NCBI GenBank assembly: GCA_035649275.1
Contig: DASRJW010000024.1
Span: 53,638-117,637, forward strand
Source of the DNA: Candidatus Krumholzibacteriia bacterium
GTDB taxonomy: Bacteria; Krumholzibacteriota; Krumholzibacteriia; G020349025
Length of the DNA stretch: 64,000 bases
Direction of reading: 5' to 3'
Made by a program: the position numbers and the translations under genes
In this document: positions 47,364-55,885 of the stretch, in pieces
Layout: every line of letters begins with the position of its first letter
How positions within the stretch are numbered: the first letter of the stretch is position 1
The notes under the pieces: model-generated
The model's database searches: none
The model's input: only the letters and a program-made list of their open reading frames with translations
Told to the model about the DNA's origin: nothing

Positions 47364-48929
47364 ATGAACTACAGCATCCTGGAAGCCCTGAACCAGCTCA
47401 CCCGCGAGCGCCGGGTGGACAAGGGTCTCCTCTACGAGACCCTCGAGGTCGGGCTGACGACGGCGATCAAGAAGAAGTACGGCAACAACGCGGTCGTCCA
47501 CGTCGACATCGACGAGGAGAAGGGCACGGTGCAGCCGTTCCTCGTCAAGGCTGTGGTGGAGGACGAGGACGAGATCGAGGATCCCGTCTGCCAGGTGACT
47601 CTGGAAGAGGCCCACGAGCTGGATCCGAACCTGAAGGTAGGGGACGAGATCCGGGAGCTGCTGCCGTTCTCGGAGTTCGGCCGCAACGCCATCGCGCTCG
47701 CCAAACAGGTGCTGGTGCAGCGGGTCCGCGAGGTGGAGCGCGGCAAGATCTTCGACGAGTTCAAGGGCCGGGTCGGCGACATCATCACCGGTACGGTGCA
47801 GCAGCAAGACCGCACCGGCGTGCTGGTTTCCCTCGGGAAAGCCGAAGGCTTCCTGCCGCGCAAGGAGAGCATCCGCCGCGAGCGCTGGCATCAGGGGCTG
47901 CCGATCAAGGCCTACGTCGTCGAGGTCCTGGACGTGGGCAAGGGGCCGCAGATCATCCTGTCGCGCACCCACCCGGGTCTGATCGAGAAGCTGTTCGAGA
48001 GCGAGGTGCCGGAGATCTACGACGGCATCGTGGAGATCCGCGCCGTGGCCCGGGACGCCGGCGGGCGCTCGAAGATCGCGGTGTACTCCAAGGACGACCG
48101 GGTGGACGCCGTGGGCGCCTGCGTGGGCATGAAGGGCTCCCGCGTGCAAGCGGTGGTCAAGGAGCTCTCGGGGGAACGGGTGGACATCGTGCCCTGGAGC
48201 GAGGAACCGCAACAGTTCGTCACCAAGGCGCTCTCTCCGGCCAAGGTGCAGAACATCCGCATCAGGCGCGAGAGCCAGGAGATGACCGTGGTGGTCGAGG
48301 ACGAGCAGCTGTCGCTGGCCATCGGCCGGGAGGGGCAGAACGTGCGCCTCGCCGTCCGTCTGACCGGCTGGAAGATCGACCTGGTCAGCTCCACCGAGAT
48401 GGCGCAGCGCGAGCGTCTCGACAAGGAGATGCGCGTCGCCCTCGACGAGGTGGAAGGCTTGACGCCGGAAGAGGTGACCCTGCTCGGCAGCATCAACGTG
48501 CACACCTTGAAGGACCTGAACGCCGCCGAGGTGGAAAACCTGTTGGGCCTGGAAGGCATGGACGAGGAACGGGTGGCGCGCTTGCGGACCCTGGGAGTGG
48601 AGAGGGCCAAGCAGATCGAAACCGATTTCGCTCAGGCGCTGCAGGCCCAGGAGCATCTGTTCGACGAGCAGATGTTCGACCGCGTGCCGGCTCCGGAAGC
48701 GGACGCCGCCGCGGCGACGCTCACCTTCCGCGACGAGTCGGAGCTGGAGCCGGACGAGCCGGAAGCCGAAGCCCCGGCGGCGGTGTCGGAAGCCGAGACC
48801 GAGACGGTCGAAGAGATCGAGGCAGGGGAGATGCCCGCGGCCCCGGAAGCGCCCGAGGAACCGGAAGCGGAGACCGCGGCGGCGGAGGCGGACGCCTCCG
48901 ATGCACCCGAGCGGCCGCCGGTGGGGTGA
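47364..48929 (+). CDS. nusA: Transcription termination/antitermination factor NusA
   Basis: A 521-aa RNA polymerase-binding factor controlling pausing, termination and antitermination. It has an N-terminal polymerase-binding domain, an S1 domain (GDIITGTVQQQDRTGVLVSL) and two KH domains (DAVGACVGMKGSRVQAVVKEL and LAIGREGQNVRLAVRLTGW). A helix-hairpin-helix type region (NLLGLEGMDEERVARLRTLG) follows, then an acidic Glu/Ala/Pro tail of about 80 residues. The acidic tail is longer than in many bacteria. ATG at 47364 follows AAGG closely. The YlxR gene often found after nusA is missing, as only 15 bases separate it from ylxQ. Confidence 0.96.
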   Translation: MNYSILEALNQLTRERRVDKGLLYETLEVGLTTAIKKKYGNNAVVHVDIDEEKGTVQPFLVKAVVEDEDEIEDPVCQVTLEEAHELDPNLKVGDEIRELLPFSEFGRNAIALAKQVLVQRVREVERGKIFDEFKGRVGDIITGTVQQQDRTGVLVSLGKAEGFLPRKESIRRERWHQGLPIKAYVVEVLDVGKGPQIILSRTHPGLIEKLFESEVPEIYDGIVEIRAVARDAGGRSKIAVYSKDDRVDAVGACVGMKGSRVQAVVKELSGERVDIVPWSEEPQQFVTKALSPAKVQNIRIRRESQEMTVVVEDEQLSLAIGREGQNVRLAVRLTGWKIDLVSSTEMAQRERLDKEMRVALDEVEGLTPEEVTLLGSINVHTLKDLNAAEVENLLGLEGMDEERVARLRTLGVERAKQIETDFAQALQAQEHLFDEQMFDRVPAPEADAAAATLTFRDESELEPDEPEAEAPAAVSEAETETVEEIEAGEMPAAPEAPEEPEAETAAAEADASDAPERPPVG

Positions 48930-48944
48930 GCCGGGCTGCGCCGG

Positions 48945-49271
48945 ATGGAGAAGCTGCGCAACCTGCTGGGGCAGGCGCACCGAGCCCGGAAGCTCGCCCT
49001 GGGGCGCTCGGCTTGCCGGCGCGCCGCGGGTACGGGCCGCTTGCACGCCGTGTTCGTGGCGCGTGATGCCGGGGCGAGCGCGGTCCGGGACAGCGGCGTC
49101 GGGGAGACGGTGGCCTGCGTCGCCGTGGACCTCGACAAGGAGCAGCTCGGAAGCCTCGTGGGTCGCGCCTCGGTGGCGATCCTGGGAGTCCTGGATCCGC
49201 GGCTAGCGACCGAGCTGCTGCGGCTCGTGGAGGCGGAGTCTGGGCCGCCGTCCCGAGGGGAAGCAAGGTGA
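48945..49271 (+). CDS. ylxQ: L7Ae-family ribosomal/RNA-binding protein (YlxQ-like)
   Basis: A 108-aa small protein in the position where L7Ae-family YlxQ lies in many bacteria. It shows the pattern LRNLLGQAHRARKLALGRSAC, VFVARDAGASAVRD and VDLDKEQLGSLVGRASVAILGVLD, which fits the kink-turn RNA-binding fold. The ribosome binding site is weak, so translation may be coupled to nusA. Its stop (49269-49271) overlaps the upstream alternative GTG start of infB. Confidence 0.8.
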   Translation: MEKLRNLLGQAHRARKLALGRSACRRAAGTGRLHAVFVARDAGASAVRDSGVGETVACVAVDLDKEQLGSLVGRASVAILGVLDPRLATELLRLVEAESGPPSRGEAR

Positions 49272-49276
49272 CGGTC

Positions 49277-51658
49277 ATGGCGGAAAGCAAGAAGAAGCGC
49301 ATCTACGAAGTGGCGCGGGACTTCAACGTCTCCAGCGACGCCTTGCTCAAGGTGCTCCGGGATCTCGACCACGAAGTCAAGAACCACATGAGCACGGCGA
49401 CACCGGAGATGCTGGCGGCCATCGAAGCGCGCTTCTCCCAGGCGCAAGCTCAGGTCAAGGTGGAGGAGAGCAAGCGTAAGGAAGTGCACGCAGCGATCCA
49501 GCAGCACAAAGCGGAGGAAGAACGCGCCGCCAAGGAACGGGCGCGAGAGGCGGCCGTGGCCAAGGCCCAAGCCGCCGCGCCTCCGACCCCGCCGCCACCG
49601 GCAGTCCGTCCGCCTGAACACCGCGGCTCCCGGCCGATGGAGACGCGCCCGCCCCGTTCCTCGACGGCGCCTCCGCCCCGCTCGCGGGCGCCCGAGCCGC
49701 CCCCGCCGCAACGCCATGGTCGCGGCGGTGGTCCGCCGGAGTTCGCTCCCGGGCGCCGGCCGCGCGGCACCAAGGGGCGGAAGAAGCCGGGAGTCGACGA
49801 GCGCGCGGTGCGCGAAAGCTTCCAGAAGACGATGGCCGAGATCGATGGCCCGCGCCGGCAGCGCCGGCGACGCCGCGTCCACGCCGGCGGCGTGGCAGTG
49901 GACGAGCGCGAGAACGTCATCCAAGCGGTGGAGATGATGCCGCTCCAGGATCTGGCCGCCGAGCTCGGCGTGGCCCCCCACGAGCTCATCAGCAAGCTGT
50001 TCAAGAACGGCGTTCTTGCCACCATCAACCAGCGGCTCGACAAGGACACCATCGAGATCCTGGCCGCCGAGTACGAATACGAAGTGGAGTGGATCAGCGA
50101 GTTCGAGGAGACCGAGCTCGACGTGGAGGAATCCGAGGCGCCCCGGCTGCCGCGGCCGCCAGTGGTCACCATCATGGGCCACGTCGATCACGGCAAGACC
50201 TCGATCCTCGACAAGATCCGGCGCACCAATGTCGTGGCCGGCGAGTCCGGCGGCATCACCCAGCACATCGGCGCCTACGAGGTCACCACCCCGGGCGGGC
50301 ATCGCATCACCTTCCTGGACACGCCGGGTCACGAGGCCTTCACCGCCATGCGCGCCCGCGGCGCGCAGGTGACCGACCTGGTGGTGCTGGTGGTGGCAGC
50401 GAGCGACGGCGTCATGCCGCAGACCCTGGAAGCGCTCAATCACGCCCGCGCCGCCAACGTGCCCTTCCTGGTGGCGATCAACAAGGTGGATCTGCCGGAT
50501 GCCAACGTCGAGCGAGTAAAGCAGCAGCTAGCGCAGAACAACGTCCTCCTCGAGGATTGGGGCGGCACGATCACGGCGGTGGAGGTGTCGGCCAAGACCG
50601 GCAAGGGGCTGGAGCAGCTGCTCGAGCTCATCCACCTGCAGGCGGAGATGCTGGAGCTCAAGGCGCCGCGGGAAGGGCGCATGCGCGGCGTCGTCCTGGA
50701 AGCGCGCAAGACGCCGCAGCACGGTGTGGTCGTCAACGTGCTGGTGCAGCAGGGGACGCTGAACTTGAGCGACGTCTTCGTCGCCGGCAGGCACTCGGGT
50801 CGCGTCCGCGCCTTGCTCAACGAGCGCGAGCGGCGCATCGAGAACGTCGGCCCCGCCGACCCGGTGCAGGTGCTGGGCTGCGACGGCGTGCCGCAGGCGG
50901 GGGATCCATTCACCGTCGTCGAGAGCGACCGCCAGGCGCGGGACATCGCTTCCAAGCGCCAGCAGTACGAGCGCGCCCGCGAGGCGAAGTCGAGCCGGCG
51001 CGTCAGTCTGGAACAGTTCCACCAGATGATGCGTGAGAGCGGTCTCGCCGAGCTCAAGGTCGTTCTCAAGGGCGACGTGGACGGCTCGGTGGAGGCGCTC
51101 ACCGAGTCTCTGGAGAAGCTCTCCACCACCGAAGTGGCGGTGCGCGTCATCCATCGCGGCGTCGGCGGCATCAACGAGACCGATGTCACCCTGGCGGCGG
51201 CGTCCAATGCCATCGTCGTCGGCTTCCACGTCCGCCCGAGCCAGCACGCTCGGGAGCTCGCCAAGCGCGAGGGCGTGGACATCCGGCTCTACGAGGTCAT
51301 CTACGACGTGGTCAACGAGGTGAAGGAAGCCATGGTGGGCTTGCTGACGCCGGAGACGAAGGAGAGCATCGACGGCGTCGCCGAGGTGCGCCAGGTGTTC
51401 CGGGTTCCCAAGGTGGGGACCATCGCCGGTTGCTACGTGACCTCAGGGAAGATCACCCGCAACGGCAAGATCCGGGTCATCCGCGACCACGTGGTGGTCT
51501 ACGACGCCACGGTCTCGTCGCTCAAGCGCTTCAAGGACGACGTGCGCGAGGTGTCCCAGAACTTCGAGTGCGGCATCGGTGTCTCCGGCTTCGACGACAT
51601 CAAGGTGGGCGACGTCCTCGAGGTCTACCGCCTGGAGGAGGTCGCGCGCACCCTCTGA
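49277..51658 (+). CDS. infB: Translation initiation factor IF-2
   Basis: A 793-aa GTPase placing initiator tRNA on the ribosome. The N-terminal IF2N domain ([22 protein letters not shown]) is followed by a Pro/Arg-rich linker (about 95-200). A second IF2N-like block ([19 protein letters not shown]) precedes the G domain with [17 protein letters not shown] and NKVD, and the C-terminal barrels end in [13 protein letters not shown] 49277 is used, with GTG 49268 possible. It is in the usual order after nusA and ylxQ. Confidence 0.96.
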   Translation: MAESKKKRIYEVARDFNVSSDALLKVLRDLDHEVKNHMSTATPEMLAAIEARFSQAQAQVKVEESKRKEVHAAIQQHKAEEERAAKERAREAAVAKAQAAAPPTPPPPAVRPPEHRGSRPMETRPPRSSTAPPPRSRAPEPPPPQRHGRGGGPPEFAPGRRPRGTKGRKKPGVDERAVRESFQKTMAEIDGPRRQRRRRRVHAGGVAVDERENVIQAVEMMPLQDLAAELGVAPHELISKLFKNGVLATINQRLDKDTIEILAAEYEYEVEWISEFEETELDVEESEAPRLPRPPVVTIMGHVDHGKTSILDKIRRTNVVAGESGGITQHIGAYEVTTPGGHRITFLDTPGHEAFTAMRARGAQVTDLVVLVVAASDGVMPQTLEALNHARAANVPFLVAINKVDLPDANVERVKQQLAQNNVLLEDWGGTITAVEVSAKTGKGLEQLLELIHLQAEMLELKAPREGRMRGVVLEARKTPQHGVVVNVLVQQGTLNLSDVFVAGRHSGRVRALLNERERRIENVGPADPVQVLGCDGVPQAGDPFTVVESDRQARDIASKRQQYERAREAKSSRRVSLEQFHQMMRESGLAELKVVLKGDVDGSVEALTESLEKLSTTEVAVRVIHRGVGGINETDVTLAAASNAIVVGFHVRPSQHARELAKREGVDIRLYEVIYDVVNEVKEAMVGLLTPETKESIDGVAEVRQVFRVPKVGTIAGCYVTSGKITRNGKIRVIRDHVVVYDATVSSLKRFKDDVREVSQNFECGIGVSGFDDIKVGDVLEVYRLEEVARTL

Positions 51659-51671
51659 AAGGGTGGCGTCC

Positions 51672-51953
51672 ATGGTCGTCGGCTTCTGTACACTCGACCT
51701 CTACATCCCCGGCTGCACCTCGCTGAAAGAGAAACGTTTCGTCTTGCGCAGCCTCATCGACCGCCTCCGCCGGCGGCTGAATCTCGCGGTCAGCGAAGCC
51801 GATCACCACGATCTCTGGCAGCGCTCCACGCTGTGTCTGGTGACGGTGTCGAACGATTCCCGCGTGGTGCACTCGGTGCTTTCCAAGGCCAGCGATCTCG
51901 TCGAGAGCGATCATCGAGTCGAGTTGCTCGACGTTGCCGTGGAGCTGCGCTAA
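51672..51953 (+). CDS. ylxP: DUF503 family protein (YlxP-like)
   Basis: A 93-aa small protein with the family pattern LYIPGCTSLKEKRFVLRSLIDRLRRRLNLAVSEADHHDLWQRSTL. It regularly sits between infB and rbfA. Its molecular role is not well established, although a role in ribosome assembly has been proposed for the family. ATG at 51672 follows AAAGGGTGG. Confidence 0.92.
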   Translation: MVVGFCTLDLYIPGCTSLKEKRFVLRSLIDRLRRRLNLAVSEADHHDLWQRSTLCLVTVSNDSRVVHSVLSKASDLVESDHRVELLDVAVELR

Positions 51954-51997
51954 GCTCGAAAGTTCCGGGCGCGCGCCCGGAGGAATGAGGAGAGAAC

Positions 51998-52390
51998 GTG
52001 GATCCTGTCGCCCTCGCCCGGCTCAACGCCGGTCTCCGCGACCTACTGGTGGAGCTCTTGGCGCGCCGGGTGCGCGACCCCCGCGTGCAGGCCGTGTCGG
52101 TGACCGGGGTGCAGGTGTCCGGGGATCTGGCGGTGGCCAAGGTGTTCTACAGCGTCCTGGGCTCGGAAACGGCGCAGCGCCAGGCGCAGCGCGGCCTGGA
52201 GAACGCCGCCGGTTTCCTGCGCCGCGAAGCCAGCCACCATCTGCGCCTGCGGACGGTGCCGGAGCTGCGTTTCGTCCACGATGCCTCCCTGGAACGCGGC
52301 GCCCACATCGATCAGCTGCTGCGTGAGATCAAGGAGCAGGCCGGAGAGCCGCAGGCACCGGCCGCGCCGGAGGAGCCGGAAGATGGCTGA
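51998..52390 (+). CDS. rbfA: Ribosome-binding factor A
   Basis: A 130-aa KH-like protein for late 16S rRNA and 30S subunit maturation. Characteristic pieces are LLARRVRDPRVQAVSVTGVQVSGDLAVAKVFYSV-type sequence near the N-terminus and LRREASHHLRLRTVPELRFVHDASLERG, followed by a short acidic tail. GTG at 51998 follows GAGGAGAG. The last 8 bases overlap the nrnA gene. Confidence 0.93.
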   Translation: MDPVALARLNAGLRDLLVELLARRVRDPRVQAVSVTGVQVSGDLAVAKVFYSVLGSETAQRQAQRGLENAAGFLRREASHHLRLRTVPELRFVHDASLERGAHIDQLLREIKEQAGEPQAPAAPEEPEDG

Positions 52391-53387
52391 GATCGACATC
52401 CCTGCCGCAGCGGCTCGTTTCCGCGCCCTCGTGCAGTCGCACCATCGCATCTGGGTGAGCGTGCACGAATCGCCGGACGGCGACTCCATCGGCGCGGCGC
52501 TGGCGTTGCAGGAGGTCCTGGGTCGGATGGGGAAGCGCATCGTCGCCATCCGCCAGCATCCGTTCCCGCGACAATACGAGGACCTGCCGGGCACCGAACA
52601 CATGGGGGACGTGACGCGGCTGGGCGAGCTCTTCCCGCCGGAGGTGATCATCGCCGTGGACGTGGGGAGCTTCCGGCGCATCCACGCGGTGCTCGATCAC
52701 GTCAGCCCCGAGACGGTGGTGGTGAACATCGACCACCACCCGGGCAACGGCGGCCCCGAGCGCCCCTGCGAGTACGTGGACCTCGCGGATCCGAGCGTCG
52801 CCTCCACCACCATGCTGACCTATCTCCTGTTGCGCGAAGCCTGGCCCGGTTGCGTCACGTCCCAGGCGGCGACCTGCCTCTACGTCGGGCTCATCACCGA
52901 CACGGGGTGCTTCCGTTTCTCCAACACCAATGCCGAAACGCTGCGGGTCGGCGCCGAGCTGGTGGCGCTCGGTGCCGATCCGGGCCGCTTGGCGGAGAAC
53001 TACATGTTCCGGCGGCGCCCGCAGGCGCTCCGCCTCCTCGGCGAGGTCCTCACCACCCTGGAATTCCACGCCGGCGGCAAGCTGTCGACCTTGTGCCTCA
53101 CCCGGGACATGCTGGAGCGCAGCGGTGCGCGCATGGAGGAGAGCGAAGGCTTCGTCAACCACGCCACCTCGGTGGATGGGGTGCAGGTGGCGGCGATGCT
53201 GCGTGAGGTCGACTCCGGGCGCACCCGGGTGAGCCTGCGTTCGCCGGATCTCCTGGACGTATCGCGGATTGCCCGGGAGTTCGGCGGCGGCGGGCATCGG
53301 AACGCCGCGGGTTGCAGCGTCGATGCCGACATCGACAGGGCGCAGGAGCTGATCGTGCAGGCCGTGCTGCAGGCCTTGCGCGGCTGA
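52383..53387 (+). CDS. nrnA: DHH/DHHA1 phosphoesterase, NrnA-type oligoribonuclease/pAp phosphatase
   Basis: A 334-aa cytoplasmic phosphodiesterase degrading short RNA oligomers, and in many relatives also 3'-phosphoadenosine 5'-phosphate. The DHH domain holds SVHESPDGDSIGAALAL, IIAVDVGS, the namesake IDHHPGNGG and YVGLITDTGCFRFSNT. The DHHA1 domain ends with FGGGGHRNAAGCSV. ATG at 52383 overlaps rbfA, keeping it within the translation/RNA operon next to truB, as in many bacteria. Confidence 0.92.
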   Translation: MAEIDIPAAAARFRALVQSHHRIWVSVHESPDGDSIGAALALQEVLGRMGKRIVAIRQHPFPRQYEDLPGTEHMGDVTRLGELFPPEVIIAVDVGSFRRIHAVLDHVSPETVVVNIDHHPGNGGPERPCEYVDLADPSVASTTMLTYLLLREAWPGCVTSQAATCLYVGLITDTGCFRFSNTNAETLRVGAELVALGADPGRLAENYMFRRRPQALRLLGEVLTTLEFHAGGKLSTLCLTRDMLERSGARMEESEGFVNHATSVDGVQVAAMLREVDSGRTRVSLRSPDLLDVSRIAREFGGGGHRNAAGCSVDADIDRAQELIVQAVLQALRG

Positions 53388-53409
53388 GCCTCCCTCCCGA
53401 GACGAGGTC

Positions 53410-54369
53410 ATGCATTTCGACGACCGGGTCTTCCTCATCGACAAGCCTCAAGGCCTGACCTCTTTCGGTGCGGTGCGCCGGTTGCGCCGCGCCGCCCGGG
53501 TGCAGAAGGCCGGACACAGCGGCAGCCTGGATCCGAATGCCACCGGGTTGCTCGTCCTCTGCACCGGGGTCGCCACCCGGCTCGCCGGGCTCTTCGTCGA
53601 CTTCCCCAAGGAATACGAAGGTCGCGTGCGCTTCGGCACCGCCACGGATTCTCACGATGCCGCGGGGGAGGTCATCGCCAGCGCGCCGGTGCCGGCGCTC
53701 GCGGCCAGCCAGGTGGAGGAGGCGCTGCAGCGCTTCGCCGGCGAGATCGACCAGACCCCGCCCATGGTTTCAGCGCTGAAGCACCAGGGGCGCCGGCTCT
53801 ACGAGATCGCCCGTGCCGGTGGGGAAGTGGAGCGGCAGCCGCGGCGCGTCCGGGTGCACAGTATCGCTCTCCGCGCTCTCGGGACCGACTACGCCGACAT
53901 CCACCTCCGCTGCGGGCGCGGTTGCTACGTGCGCAGCATCGCTCACGATCTCGGCCAGGCGCTCGGCGTTCCGGCGCACCTGGAGGCGCTGCGCCGAACC
54001 GCCGTCGGCCCCTTCGCTCTGGCCGAAGCATCGAGCCTGGAAGCCCTGGAAACAGCCCTGGCCGCGGCAGCCGGCACGGCTTCGCCGCCCCCCGCCGGCG
54101 TGCTGGCGCTGCCGGCGGCGCTCCGCTCCTTCCCGGCCCTCACGGTCCGCGCTCCCTTCGAAGCCGCATTGCGACACGGTGCCCAGCCGGAGCTACGGGC
54201 GCTGGTGGAGGTGCCGCGCCTTTCCGGTCCGCACCGGTTGCTCTCCGCCGATGGCCAACGCCTCCTGGCCATGGCACAGGTGGACGGCAAGAAGCAGTGG
54301 GCGCGCGTGCGTTTGCTGCGCGTCTTCCCGGAGCCGGTGCGCGTCGACGCAGGGGGAGAAGCGGCGTGA
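53410..54369 (+). CDS. truB: tRNA pseudouridine-55 synthase TruB
   Basis: A 319-aa enzyme making pseudouridine 55 in the T-loop of tRNAs. It opens LIDKPQGLTSFGAVRRLRR, has the catalytic Asp41 in GHSGSLDPNATGLL and the conserved YEGRVRFGTATDSHDAAGE and RCGRGCYVRSIAHDLG. The C-terminal part resembles a weak PUA-like domain. It ends in a GTGA overlap with ribF. Confidence 0.95.
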   Translation: MHFDDRVFLIDKPQGLTSFGAVRRLRRAARVQKAGHSGSLDPNATGLLVLCTGVATRLAGLFVDFPKEYEGRVRFGTATDSHDAAGEVIASAPVPALAASQVEEALQRFAGEIDQTPPMVSALKHQGRRLYEIARAGGEVERQPRRVRVHSIALRALGTDYADIHLRCGRGCYVRSIAHDLGQALGVPAHLEALRRTAVGPFALAEASSLEALETALAAAAGTASPPPAGVLALPAALRSFPALTVRAPFEAALRHGAQPELRALVEVPRLSGPHRLLSADGQRLLAMAQVDGKKQWARVRLLRVFPEPVRVDAGGEAA

Positions 54370-55298
54370 AGGTCTACGCCAACTTCCCGCACGAGCTGCC
54401 CGCAGCACCGCGTTACTCGGTGGTCTCCGTGGGCGTCTTCGACGGCTTGCATCGCGGTCACCAGCGCATCCTAGCGGCCGCCCTCGAGGGAGCGCCGGCC
54501 GGGGCCGTCGCCGTGGTCACCTTCGATCCGCACCCCCGCGCGGTGCTGGGGCCGCCGAAGCGGGCGCGCTTGCTGAGTCCGCTGCCGGAGCGACTCGAGC
54601 TCCTCGGCAGCTATCCCCTCGGCGCCGTGGCGGTGCTCCGTTTCGACCAGCAGCTGGCGCGCATGTCCTACGTGGACTTCGTCCGCGACTTCCTCTGTAC
54701 CGGATTGGGAGCCCGCCGTCTCGTTCTCGGCTACAACGTGAGTCTGGGACATGAAAGACAAGGAAACCAGGAACGCCTGCGGGAGCTGGGCGGCGTCCTC
54801 GGCTTCGAAGTGCGCTCGGTGCCGGCCTTCGAGATCGGCGGCGCGCCGGTGAGCAGCACCCGCATCCGCCATCTCCTCGACGCCGGCAACGTCGAAGCCG
54901 CCGCCGAGCTCCTCGGCCGGCCCTATGCGCTGCAGGGCACGGTGGTGCGCGGCAGCGGCCGCGGGCGGGCCATCGGCATCCCCACCGCGAATCTGCAGCT
55001 GTCGGCGGAGAAGCTCGTCCCGGCGCGGGGAGTCTACGCGGCACGCGTCGGCATCGAGGGGCGGCTGCACGCGGGGGCGCTCAACATCGGCGTCGTGCCC
55101 ACCTTCGTCGAGGAGGGAACCCAATCGGTGGAGGTCCACATCCTCGATTTCGACGGCGATCTGTACGGTGCCGGCCTCCGGCTCGAGTGCATCGCCCGCC
55201 TGCGAGACGAGCGGAAGTTCAGCGGGCCGGAGGCTCTGGTGGCCCAGATCCGCCAGGACATCGCCCAGGCCAGAGCGGCCTGTGCGCAGCTCGATTGA
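54366..55298 (+). CDS. ribF: Bifunctional riboflavin kinase/FAD synthetase, divergent adenylyltransferase motif
   Basis: A 310-aa enzyme phosphorylating riboflavin to FMN and adenylating FMN to FAD. The N-terminal nucleotidyltransferase half has SVGVFDGLHRGHQ (usual Asn before Phe replaced by Val) and FDPHPRAVLGP, and ends with SSTRIRHLLDAGNV. The normally conserved GxDFxFGxxRxG block reads GYNVSLGHERQG, an unusual set of changes. The C-terminal riboflavin kinase half (RGSGRGRAIGIPTANLQL, ALNIGVVPTF, VHILDFDGDLYG) is well conserved. The kinase activity is secure, while the FAD synthetase activity may be altered. Confidence 0.92.
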   Translation: MKVYANFPHELPAAPRYSVVSVGVFDGLHRGHQRILAAALEGAPAGAVAVVTFDPHPRAVLGPPKRARLLSPLPERLELLGSYPLGAVAVLRFDQQLARMSYVDFVRDFLCTGLGARRLVLGYNVSLGHERQGNQERLRELGGVLGFEVRSVPAFEIGGAPVSSTRIRHLLDAGNVEAAAELLGRPYALQGTVVRGSGRGRAIGIPTANLQLSAEKLVPARGVYAARVGIEGRLHAGALNIGVVPTFVEEGTQSVEVHILDFDGDLYGAGLRLECIARLRDERKFSGPEALVAQIRQDIAQARAACAQLD

Positions 55299-55369
55299 GC
55301 CAGCCATCCTGCCTGTCGACAGACGGTTGGGGGCGTGATTTCGAGTCGTTTCTGCGCCCACATGGGGCT

Positions 55370-55397
55370 TTGCAGCGTTCTTTGATTGTGTTAGGTT
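55370..55397 (+). promoter_or_regulatory. Candidate promoter for rpsO
   Basis: TTGCAG (55370-55375) and TAGGTT (55392-55397) are 16 bases apart, in the 184-base gap between ribF and rpsO. It would let rpsO-pnp be expressed independently of the upstream operon. The match is only moderate. Confidence 0.35.
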
Positions 55398-55482
55398 CCC
55401 ACGGTTCGAAAAGCGCGGGTGACTGGGCAAGCCAGCGCCTGCAGCCATCGTGACCATAGTCCTTCACGGGAGGTTCGCGACG

Positions 55483-55752
55483 ATGGCTCTATCGAAGGAC
55501 AACAAGCGGCAGGTGATCGAAAAGTTCAAGCTCCACGAGCACGACTCGGGCTCTCCCGAGGTCCAGATCGCTCTACTCACCGAGAGAATCCGGAGTTTGA
55601 CCGAGCACTTCAAGGTCCACAAGAACGACCACCACTCGAGGCGTGGACTCCTGAAGATGGTCGGCCAGCGGCGCCGGCTGCTGGACTATCTGAAAAACAA
55701 GAACGTCGAGCACTACAAGATGCTCATCAAGGAGCTCGAGCTCCGTCGCTAG
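55483..55752 (+). CDS. rpsO: 30S ribosomal protein S15
   Basis: An 89-aa primary 16S rRNA-binding protein. The core pattern [38 protein letters not shown] is unmistakable, here spanning about residues 25-62, with the usual [11 protein letters not shown] after it. ATG 55483 follows GGGAGG. An in-frame upstream extension to 55450 has no similarity. It precedes pnp, as in most bacteria. Confidence 0.97.
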   Translation: MALSKDNKRQVIEKFKLHEHDSGSPEVQIALLTERIRSLTEHFKVHKNDHHSRRGLLKMVGQRRRLLDYLKNKNVEHYKMLIKELELRR

Positions 55753-55796
55753 CCTGTTTCGAGGCCCCGTCCGGGCCGGCATGGGATCTTCCCGGT

Positions 55797-55816
55797 GGCG
55801 CGACAGCCGTCGCGCC
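55797..55816 (+). promoter_or_regulatory. rpsO-pnp intergenic hairpin
   Basis: GGCGCGAC pairs perfectly with GTCGCGCC around AGCC, and flanking CCGG/CCGG words can extend the stem across an internal loop. It lies in the pnp leader, where enterobacteria have an RNase III-processed hairpin used in PNPase autoregulation. The equivalence is inference. Confidence 0.45.
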
Positions 55817-55885
55817 GGACCGGAGGAGATTGGCGGTTCCCGGGGCGGCGCGAGAGCGGAAAGCGGAAGTGAGGGAAAAGGAAGC

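Noticed and set aside
54366-54420. Possible FMN riboswitch upstream of ribF
   Set aside because: ribF starts inside the end of truB and there is no untranslated leader that could hold one.
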